Shown one piece after another: positions 1-4,905 of a DNA stretch of 5,364 nt; position 1 is the first letter of the stretch; each line of letters opens with the position of its first letter. This stretch comes from an uncultured Anaerococcus sp. (lineage in GTDB: Bacteria; Bacillota; Clostridia; Tissierellales; Peptoniphilaceae), in the NCBI GenBank assembly GCA_943913325.1, contig CALTXP010000094.1, positions 1 through 5,364 on the forward strand, given 5' to 3'. Position numbers and translations under genes: made by a program. The notes below the pieces were generated by a model that was given only the letters and a program-made list of their open reading frames with translations, made no database searches and was not told where the DNA came from.

Positions 1-51
1 AGGATCTAGTGAGAATTTCTCGTGAAGGTTCAACTCCTTTATCCCGCACCA
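1..51 (+). tRNA. tRNA-Leu (anticodon NAG, probably TAG), 5' truncated by window edge
   Basis: The window opens inside the anticodon loop. The sequence AGGA followed by TCTAG reads as anticodon bases 35-36 (AG), G37, A38 and the 3' side of the anticodon stem. A long variable arm follows, with GAGA (11-14) pairing with TCTC (18-21), which marks a class II tRNA (Leu, Ser or bacterial Tyr). The T arm is 24-40: stem GAAGG/CCTTT with one G-T pair and loop TTCAACT. The 3' acceptor strand is ATCCCGC (41-47), then discriminator A48 and encoded CCA (49-51). The NAG anticodon, discriminator A and long variable arm together fit leucine; serine would have discriminator G. The first anticodon base and the 5' half lie outside the window, so TAG rather than CAG or GAG is a guess. 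A terminator follows 6 bases later, so this is probably the last gene of its transcript. Confidence 0.87.
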
Positions 52-57
52 ATAGTT

Positions 58-93
58 AAAGAAGATGCTGAGTAATCAGTATCTTCTTTTTTT
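58..93 (+). terminator. Rho-independent terminator after the tRNA
   Basis: A 14-bp stem (58-71 with 76-89, one G-T pair at 67/80) closes on a GTAA loop (72-75), a GNRA-type tetraloop. The 3' arm runs into seven consecutive T (87-93). The 5' A-rich arm pairs with part of the T tract, so the hairpin could also work weakly on the other strand. It separates the tRNA transcript from pyrH. Confidence 0.93.
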
Positions 94-141
94 ATGCTTA
101 TAATTATAAATAGTCTTTTATTCTTAATTTTGTTTTAAGCC

Positions 142-171
142 CTGTTAAAAAAATTAAAAATAGGTTATAAT
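142..171 (+). promoter_or_regulatory. pyrH: Probable sigma-A promoter for pyrH-frr and possibly the downstream pilus genes
   Basis: There is a perfect -10 hexamer TATAAT at 166-171. The best -35 candidate is CTGTTA at 142-147 (3 of 6 matches to TTGACA, 18-bp spacer), which is weak. The spacer and flanks are A-rich. A start site about 7 bases after the -10 would fall near 177-180, leaving a leader of only about 15 bases before the TTG start of pyrH. That leaves no room for an attenuator or riboswitch. It is the only clear promoter seen in the window. Confidence 0.65.
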
Positions 172-182
172 ATTATACTAAT

Positions 183-188
183 AGGAGG
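183..188 (+). promoter_or_regulatory. pyrH: Ribosome binding site deciding the TTG start of pyrH
   Basis: AGGAGG lies 5 bases before TTG at 194. The nearby ATG at 189 is immediately next to the SD and opens a frame that stops after 8 codons, so it cannot be the start. The protein from TTG begins MQKFKRVVLKLSGEAL, which matches the usual N-terminus of UMP kinase. Confidence 0.88.
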
Positions 189-193
189 ATGTT

Positions 194-910
194 TTGCAAA
201 AATTTAAAAGAGTAGTTTTAAAATTAAGTGGTGAAGCTCTAGCAGGCAATAAAGGATTTGGTTTTGATGATGATGTAATAGAAGAAATATGCTTATCCAT
301 AAAACAACTTCATTTGCTAGGAGTAGAAATTGCAATTGTTGTAGGTGGTGGTAACTTCTGGAGAGGTAGATCAGGAACCACTATTGATAGAGCAAGTTCC
401 GATAACATAGGAATGCTAGGAACTGTTATGAATGGACTTAGAGTTCAAGGATCTCTAGAAGAGATGGGTTTAGATACAAGGCTGATGACAGCTATTGATA
501 TGAAAGAAGTTGCTGAGCCTTATATTAGGCGCCGTGCAGTAAGACATCTTGAAAAAGGTAGAATCGTTATATTTTCTGCAGGAACTGGCTTACCATATTT
601 TTCAACTGATACTACTGCAAGTTTACGTGCTCTAGAGATTGGGGCCGACGTCATCCTTCTAGGAAAAACGGGTACCGATGGAATCTATGATAAGGATCCA
701 AATATCTATGATGATGCTGTTAAATATGATAAATTAACCTATAAAGAGATCTTACAACAAGAAATTAAGATCATGGATACCACAGCTACAAGTCTTGCTA
801 TGGATAATAAAATGCCTCTTATAGCTTTTGGCATAGATGATCCTGAAAACATGGTTAAAATATTTAACGAGGATGATCCTATAGGTACAATTGTAAAGGA
901 GAAATTTTAA
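194..910 (+). CDS. pyrH: UMP kinase (uridylate kinase) PyrH
   Basis: This enzyme phosphorylates UMP to UDP with ATP in cytoplasmic pyrimidine nucleotide synthesis. It belongs to the bacterial amino-acid-kinase-fold UMP kinases, which are hexameric and controlled by GTP and UTP. At 238 residues it is the normal length. Visible motifs are KLSGEAL (10-16) at the nucleotide-binding N-terminus, GGGNFWRG (51-58), the R66...D70-NIGMLGTVMN block (UMP-site region), SAGTGLPYFSTDTTASLRA (about 128-146), and GADVILLGKTGTDGIYDKDP (150-169), the ATP-binding region. The GTGLP sequence has L where E. coli and Bacillus have N; this form occurs in other UMP kinases. The start is TTG, fixed by AGGAGG 5 bases upstream. 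The stop TAA touches the ATG of frr with no gap, and the SD for frr lies inside the last codons. In many bacteria tsf precedes pyrH; here a tRNA and a terminator do instead. Confidence 0.97.
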   Translation: MQKFKRVVLKLSGEALAGNKGFGFDDDVIEEICLSIKQLHLLGVEIAIVVGGGNFWRGRSGTTIDRASSDNIGMLGTVMNGLRVQGSLEEMGLDTRLMTAIDMKEVAEPYIRRRAVRHLEKGRIVIFSAGTGLPYFSTDTTASLRALEIGADVILLGKTGTDGIYDKDPNIYDDAVKYDKLTYKEILQQEIKIMDTTATSLAMDNKMPLIAFGIDDPENMVKIFNEDDPIGTIVKEKF

Positions 911-1471
911 ATGAACTATGATGAGATAAAACTTACAGCTAAAAATGAAATGAAAGAAGCTGTTGATTCTTTTGAAGGTAGGATTACAACTATTAAAGCT
1001 GGTAGAGCTAGCGAAGCAGTCTTAGATGGTATAACTTTTGATTACTTTGGAACTCCAACTCCAATTAATCAAGCAGCTACTGTTTCTATACCAGAGGCAA
1101 GACTTTTAGTTATAAAACCTTGGGATAAGAACAATATTTCCCCTATTGAAAAAGCAATTATTAAAGCTGATATAGGAATAAATCCTCAAAACGATGGCGA
1201 AGTTATTAGATTACCATTTCCAACTCTTACAGAAGAAAGACGTAAAGAGTATACAAAAGAAGTAAATAAATATGGTGAAGATGCTAAAATTTCTATAAGA
1301 AATAAAAGACGAGATGCTATGGATGAAGTAAAGAAAAGTGAAAAATCTGGTGATATCACTGAAGATGATAGATTTTCACTAGAAGAAGAACTTCAAAATG
1401 TTACTGATAAATATATAAAAGAAGTAGAAGCTATAGCTGAAAAGAAAAATAAAGAATTATTATCAGTGTAA
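911..1471 (+). CDS. frr: Ribosome recycling factor
   Basis: With EF-G, this factor splits the post-termination ribosome so its subunits can be reused; it acts in the cytoplasm. The 186 residues match the usual 185. The family blocks are in order: helical N-terminus with GRITTIKAGRASEAVLDG (23-40), beta domain FDYFGTPTPINQAATVSIPE (about 43-62), LLVIKPWDK (65-73), INPQNDGEVIRLPFPTLTEERR (90-111), IRNKRRDAMDEVKK (129-142, holding the conserved arginines of the ribosome-contacting helix), and a C-terminal charged helix. ATG at 911 directly follows the pyrH stop, with AAAGGAG at 895-901 and 9-base spacing. In many Firmicutes frr is followed by uppS and cdsA; here a pilus platform gene begins one base after the stop with no terminator between. 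Confidence 0.97.
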   Translation: MNYDEIKLTAKNEMKEAVDSFEGRITTIKAGRASEAVLDGITFDYFGTPTPINQAATVSIPEARLLVIKPWDKNNISPIEKAIIKADIGINPQNDGEVIRLPFPTLTEERRKEYTKEVNKYGEDAKISIRNKRRDAMDEVKKSEKSGDITEDDRFSLEEELQNVTDKYIKEVEAIAEKKNKELLSV

Positions 1472-1472
1472 A

Positions 1473-2570
1473 TTGAATAGATTAGATAAAAACAAAATTA
1501 AAGATGTTTTACATAAGGATATATCTTCTACTAAAATTAATAGTAGGATTTTATCCTTATTTTTAAAGCAACTGTCTTTATTACTTAGTTCAGGAATAGG
1601 ATTGGATAAGAGCCTATATATTATTGAAAAACAAAATTTAGATAATAAGCTAACTAAGGCTTTAGCTAGTATAAATAAAGACCTAGATAGTGGTTACTCT
1701 ATTTATGAAGCTTTTTATAATAATAAAAAATCTTTTGATCCATTAATTATAGCTTTTATAAAAAGTGGAGATGAAAGTGGGAAAATGGCTAAGATTTTAG
1801 ATGAGCTTTCATTTTACATAGAGGAAGATTCTAAGAATAAAACTGCTTTTAAACAAGCCTTAATTTATCCAATTATATTACTTTTAGTATGTATTGCTAT
1901 TGTAGGATTATTAGTAAATTTTGTATTGCCTACATTTCAAGAGGTTTTTGATTCTTCTGGTCAAAGCTTACCAAAAGCTACAATAATATTAATAAATATT
2001 GCAAACTTTTTTAAAGATTATGGGCTAGTATTTATGATTTTTATTGTAGTTATAGTTATATCGATTTTTATATTGAGAAAGGATGAAGTTATAAGATTTA
2101 AGTTAGATAAATTTAACTTTTTAAAGTTACCTTTTTCAAGTTTTAGAAGGCTTAAGTTAGAATACCAATTTACTTCACTTTTATATATTTTAAGGAGAGG
2201 TGATATAAATATAGTTTCTAGCTTATACATAATAAAGGATTCTTTTACCAATACATATATAAAAATGATAATAGATGAGCTGATTATAGACCTTAAAAAT
2301 GGATATAATTTAAGCTCTAGCTTGGCTAATAAGAATATATTTTCTCCTCTTTTTTTATCCATGATTAAGATTGGAGAAGATAGTGGAAATCTAATTGAAT
2401 CTTTAAAAAAATCTAGTGAGTATTATGCTAATGATTATATTTATAAATTAAGAAGAATGTCACAAGTTGCAGAACCCGCTATAATAATATTTATGAGCCT
2501 TATTGTAGCTTTTGTAGTATTTTCTGTAGCTATACCTATATTTGATTCAGTCAACAATATTGCTTATTAG
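1473..2570 (+). CDS. pilC: Type IV filament platform protein (PilC / GspF / ComGB family)
   Basis: This is a polytopic membrane protein that forms the platform coupling an assembly ATPase to extraction of pilin subunits. Its 365 residues show the duplicated T2SSF domain. Copy 1 has LFLKQLSLLLSSGIGLDKSL (about 29-48) and SGDESGKMAKIL (98-109). Copy 2 has YQFTSLLYILRRGDINIVSS (231-250) and IGEDSGNLIESL (300-311). Predicted membrane segments are about 132-151, 184-201 and 335-356, the usual three-helix layout. The N-terminal region before copy 1 is short (about 25 residues), as in ComGB and unlike roughly 400-residue PilC proteins. The start TTG at 1473 lies one base after the frr stop. I see no SD, and no ATG or GTG occurs in frame nearby, so translation probably depends on coupling to frr. 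No PilB/ComGA ATPase gene precedes it, which is unusual. PilC, GspF and ComGB cannot be told apart here. Confidence 0.92.
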   Translation: MNRLDKNKIKDVLHKDISSTKINSRILSLFLKQLSLLLSSGIGLDKSLYIIEKQNLDNKLTKALASINKDLDSGYSIYEAFYNNKKSFDPLIIAFIKSGDESGKMAKILDELSFYIEEDSKNKTAFKQALIYPIILLLVCIAIVGLLVNFVLPTFQEVFDSSGQSLPKATIILINIANFFKDYGLVFMIFIVVIVISIFILRKDEVIRFKLDKFNFLKLPFSSFRRLKLEYQFTSLLYILRRGDINIVSSLYIIKDSFTNTYIKMIIDELIIDLKNGYNLSSSLANKNIFSPLFLSMIKIGEDSGNLIESLKKSSEYYANDYIYKLRRMSQVAEPAIIIFMSLIVAFVVFSVAIPIFDSVNNIAY

Positions 2571-2573
2571 GAG
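2568..2573 (+). promoter_or_regulatory. pilA: Ribosome binding site deciding between two ATG starts of the pilin
   Basis: TAGGAG overlaps the stop codon of the platform gene (TAG, 2568-2570). It sits 2 bases from the ATG at 2576 and 5 bases from the ATG at 2579. The wider spacing matches the other genes here, so 2579 is the preferred start. The choice only changes the leader from nine to eight residues. Confidence 0.7.
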
Positions 2574-2578
2574 ATATG

Positions 2579-2950
2579 ATGAAAACAAAAAAGAAAAAAG
2601 GATTTACTTTAATAGAACTTGTAATAGTTATTGCTATTATTGGAATTTTGGCGGCTGTTGCTCTTCCAAGATATAATAAATCAAGGCTTGCTGCTAGTGA
2701 AGCTGCTCATAAGAGCAATGTTCAGATGCTAAAGACAGCTGCTTTAGTTAAACAACATGAGATGAATATTGGTGATAAAGCTACTTGGACTAGTCAAGAA
2801 AGTGCAAAAGATTATGTAGAAAAATGGCCAGTACTTCCAAATGGACTAAAGTATAAAAATACTAGTGAAGAAAATCCAGAAGGTTATACAGTTAAAATTG
2901 ACTCAAAAAATATAACTGTTTTACCAGATGAGAATGATTATACTAAATAA
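2579..2950 (+). CDS. pilA: Type IV pilin-like major subunit (PilA / ComGC-like)
   Basis: This is a probable shaft subunit of a type IV pilus or pseudopilus. From the ATG at 2579 it has a class III leader MKTKKKKG, cut by the prepilin peptidase after Gly8 to expose mature Phe1. The mature N-terminus FTLIELVIVIAIIGILAAVA carries Glu5 and a long hydrophobic helix, then ALPRYNKSR, typical of type IVa pilins. The mature protein is about 115 residues, small for a pilus subunit and near ComGC or major-pseudopilin size. It has no cysteine, so there is no disulfide-closed D-loop. The C-terminal domain (from about residue 60) is polar with W and Y residues (ATWTSQESAKDYVEKWPVLP) and recognised only as pilin-like. 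It is the best major-subunit candidate because it follows the platform gene and precedes the peptidase, apart from the H-I-J-K block. Its last 23 bases overlap the longest reading of the peptidase gene. Confidence 0.9.
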   Translation: MKTKKKKGFTLIELVIVIAIIGILAAVALPRYNKSRLAASEAAHKSNVQMLKTAALVKQHEMNIGDKATWTSQESAKDYVEKWPVLPNGLKYKNTSEENPEGYTVKIDSKNITVLPDENDYTK

Positions 2951-3665
2951 AGTGATATACATCTTTTTATTTATTTTAGGGACCATATTAGGTTCCTTTT
3001 CTAATCTAGTTATTAATCGAACTATTAATGAAGAAAGTATAATATATCCACCCAGCCATTGTGATTCTTGTAACCATAGACTTTATCCTTTGGATCTATT
3101 TCCTATTTTTAGCTTTATATTTTTAAAGGGTAAATGTAGGTATTGTAAGGCAAAGATCCCTATAGAAACTTTTTTTACAGAAATAATTGTAGGAATACTG
3201 ATGATATTATGCTATAATCCAAGTTCTATAGGAAAAACTATTTTATTAACTGCATCTACTATTCTAGCTTTAATAATTGCTGTAATAGACTTTAAAACTT
3301 GCGATATTTATATGTATCAAGTACTGGTATTAGCAATAATTGGATTTATTTATAGATATTTGTATTTATACTATAATTTCGAGTTTTTTAAGTGTGTAAT
3401 ATTATTTTCTATAGTCTATTGGCTGATTTTTAAGTTAAGTCATGGGGGAATAGGTAATGGTGATGTTTATTTTTATATTTCATTGTTTCTTTTTTTACCC
3501 AAAGAACTTATAATATGGTTAATACTTTATTCTCTTTGGATTGGAGCAATATTTGCTATTTTAATAGCTATTAAGTATAGATCAAGCAAAATTGAGATAC
3601 CATTTTGTATCTATATATTTATTGCATTTATACTTGTAATAGCAAAAAATGAGGTGCTTCTATGA
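2928..3665 (+). CDS. pilD: Prepilin peptidase / N-methyltransferase (PilD / ComC / GspO)
   Basis: This membrane aspartic protease removes prepilin leaders and, in the bifunctional family form, N-methylates the new N-terminal Phe. Residues below count from the ATG at 2928. LGSFSNLVINR (21-31) is the family N-terminal signature. PPSHCDSCNHRL...C70RYC73 holds the two CxxC pairs (C45/C48, C70/C73) of the cytoplasmic domain. The first catalytic aspartate is probably D121 (AVIDFKTCDIY) and the second is D179 in GNGD (176-179), the GxGD motif. IPF (224-226) matches the usual late IPFG block. About seven or eight hydrophobic segments are visible. The usual PD/PN a few residues after the first aspartate is absent. 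The start is uncertain: ATG 2928, ATG 2934 and GTG 2952 are all in frame, none has a good SD, and GTG 2952 begins one base after the pilin stop. The stop overlaps the next ATG (ATGA, 3662-3665). Confidence 0.92.
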   Translation: MRMIILNKVIYIFLFILGTILGSFSNLVINRTINEESIIYPPSHCDSCNHRLYPLDLFPIFSFIFLKGKCRYCKAKIPIETFFTEIIVGILMILCYNPSSIGKTILLTASTILALIIAVIDFKTCDIYMYQVLVLAIIGFIYRYLYLYYNFEFFKCVILFSIVYWLIFKLSHGGIGNGDVYFYISLFLFLPKELIIWLILYSLWIGAIFAILIAIKYRSSKIEIPFCIYIFIAFILVIAKNEVLL

Positions 3666-4105
3666 AAAAAAGAGCCTTTACTCTTATAGAACTTCTAGTA
3701 GTTCTTGCTATTATTTCTACTACAGTTAGCATAGGGGTTATGAAATTTAATACTTTAGATAAAATAAAAGCAAATTTAGAATTACAAACTATGGTAAATG
3801 ATATAAACCATGCTAAAATAAAAGCTCAAACTACAGGTATAACTTATAAATTAATACTAAATAAAAATTCTTATAAAATTAAAGCAAATGACTTAAATGA
3901 TAGCTCTAGAATAATCTATAGAGATTTAAATTATATAGAAATTCTTCTTTCAAATACTAATACTATTACTTATACAAGTACAGGTAGCGTTAGCAATGCA
4001 AATACTATCAACTTAAAATATAAAGATGAGATAGACCCTAAGCAAAGATATAAACTAAAAGTTACAGTAGCAGGAGGGCATTCAAGTATTGAAAAAGAAA
4101 AATAA
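3662..4105 (+). CDS. Minor pseudopilin, GspH / FimT / ComGD-like
   Basis: This is a probable minor pilin of the tip or initiation complex. The 147 residues begin with a short leader MKKRA followed by mature FTLIELLVVLAIISTTVSIG, with Glu5 present; FTLIELLVVLAI is the classic GspH/FimT start. The residue before the cleavage site is Ala5, not the nearly universal Gly. The C-terminal half has YTSTGSVSNANTINLKY (104-120) and YKLKVTVAGGHSSIEK (130-145), which resemble the GspH beta-strand pattern 'F.p.G......i.l' ending in a glycine-containing strand. There is no cysteine. The ATG at 3662 overlaps the peptidase stop by 4 bases, with GAGGTG at 3651-3656 and 5-base spacing. It is the first of four consecutive minor-pilin genes in the order H-I-J-K. 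Assignment to H rather than another minor pilin rests on the N-terminus, the C-terminal pattern and position. Confidence 0.85.
   Translation: MKKRAFTLIELLVVLAIISTTVSIGVMKFNTLDKIKANLELQTMVNDINHAKIKAQTTGITYKLILNKNSYKIKANDLNDSSRIIYRDLNYIEILLSNTNTITYTSTGSVSNANTINLKYKDEIDPKQRYKLKVTVAGGHSSIEKEK
4072..4077 (+). promoter_or_regulatory. Ribosome binding site supporting the TTG start of the GspI-like gene
   Basis: AGGAGG sits inside the end of the upstream gene, 11 bases before TTG 4089. This spacing is long, but no ATG or GTG lies in frame between the SD and the prepilin leader; an ATT at 4080 is only 2 bases from the SD. TTG gives the expected leader MKKKNKG. Confidence 0.6.
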
Positions 4106-4439
4106 AGGATTTACTTTAATAGAAACGGTAGTTGCGTTAGGTATGCTTTCTATAATAGCAATTTTCCTTATGCCGTCGCTCTTAAACTTAGTAAAAAGCT
4201 CAAAGAGTCTAAAGGATAAGCCACAAATAATATTTGCATTGCAAGAAGCTATAGAAAGTGAAAAAGCAAGATCTAATGAAGAATATGGAAGTAGAAGTAT
4301 ATATGTGAATGGTTTAGAAGTCACAATTACAAGAAAGCCTTATGATGATAATTTAGATAAAATAAAAGCTAATTCAAATAACTATGAATTAGAAGTTTTA
4401 GAGGTAAATAATGAGAAAAAAAGGATTTACTCTAATTGA
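4089..4439 (+). CDS. Minor pseudopilin, GspI / PilV / ComGE-like
   Basis: This is a probable minor pilin of the tip complex. Its 116 residues open with leader MKKKNKG, then mature FTLIETVVALGMLSIIAIFL with Glu5. The 'LIExxVALxxL' pattern is characteristic of GspI and PilV, which usually read FTLLEVLVALAIL. The rest is a short helix-plus-strand domain (EVTITRKPYDDNLD at about 77-90, YELEVLEVNN at 99-108), small like GspI. There are no cysteines. The start is TTG, overlapping the previous gene by 17 bases. The last 29 bases overlap the next gene in another frame, so its C-terminus EKKRIYSN is encoded by the same DNA as the next prepilin leader. Position between H-like and J-like genes supports the call. 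Confidence 0.84.
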   Translation: MKKKNKGFTLIETVVALGMLSIIAIFLMPSLLNLVKSSKSLKDKPQIIFALQEAIESEKARSNEEYGSRSIYVNGLEVTITRKPYDDNLDKIKANSNNYELEVLEVNNEKKRIYSN

Positions 4440-4905
4440 GCTTTTAACGACACTCGCTATAGGATCTATATTAATTGCCACTTGTTATGCTATATTTGGA
4501 TCTAATATTAAAGTAGCAAAGTATACATATCAAAATGAATTAGATTATAAGCAAGCATCTGTAGGCTTTACTTATATAGATAATATTATTAGATCGGCCT
4601 ATAAAATTGAGCTTATAGAAGATAATGGAGAATCTAACTTTAAAGTCTATGTTTTAAATAGAGAAAGCAATCAAATTTCTAGCTACAACTTTCTTACAGG
4701 AATATCTGGTGGAACCAAGTACCTATATGCCTACATAGATAACATAAGTAATAAAAGCAAAGGTAAATCAAAAGTTAGAATAGCAAGATGCGAGGATCTA
4801 TACCTTTATTTTGATAAATCTAGGAAGACAGTAAAAATCTTGTTAAATAAAGATAGAAGCTATATTAGGTATGAAAGCTTAATAAATGTAGGAGAAAAAC
4901 TATGA
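4411..4905 (+). CDS. Minor pseudopilin, GspJ / PilW / ComGF-like
   Basis: This is a probable minor pilin of the tip complex. The 164 residues start with leader MRKKG and mature FTLIELLTTLAIGSILIATCYAIF, close to the GspJ/PilW consensus FTLIELLVALAIG...L..A.F, with Glu5 kept. The region 40-62 (YQNELDYKQASVGFTYIDNI) matches the usual place where GspJ/PilW proteins have a charged helix before an R residue (IIRSAYKIEL, 59-68). The remainder looks like beta strands with Tyr-rich segments. It has two cysteines, C25 in the transmembrane helix and C127; C25 would lie in the membrane, so a disulfide between them is unlikely. The ATG at 4411 has GAGGT at 4401-4405 and 5-base spacing. It overlaps the preceding gene by 29 bases and the next by 4 (ATGA). 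Confidence 0.85.
   Translation: MRKKGFTLIELLTTLAIGSILIATCYAIFGSNIKVAKYTYQNELDYKQASVGFTYIDNIIRSAYKIELIEDNGESNFKVYVLNRESNQISSYNFLTGISGGTKYLYAYIDNISNKSKGKSKVRIARCEDLYLYFDKSRKTVKILLNKDRSYIRYESLINVGEKL

Noticed and set aside
1..51. tRNA-Leu 3' end as an integration site for a mobile element
   Set aside because: No integrase gene or second copy of the tRNA end is present in the window, and the genes next to it are housekeeping genes.
189..215. ATG at 189 as an alternative start or a tiny leader peptide before pyrH
   Set aside because: It directly abuts AGGAGG, so spacing is zero, and it stops after 8 codons in a different frame from pyrH; the TTG at 194 explains the SD.
1405..1475. Possible separate promoter for the filament genes at the end of frr
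   Set aside because: Only generic AT-rich -10-like strings are present, with no paired -35 element better than background in such AT-rich coding DNA.
1545..1564. Small hairpin (AGGAT/ATCCT, 3-base loop) followed by a T-rich run, as a possible attenuator early in the platform gene
   Set aside because: The stem is only 5 bp and AT-rich, the T run is interrupted, and it lies inside a conserved coding region; too weak to call a terminator.
2018..2362. Minus-strand open frame of 114 codons inside the platform gene
   Set aside because: It lies wholly antisense to a gene with clear family motifs, has no recognisable domain, and AT-rich sequence readily gives such frames.
4082..4324. Minus-strand open frame of 80 codons opposite the I-like pilin
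   Set aside because: It is antisense to a pilin gene with a good leader and family pattern and shows no motif of its own.
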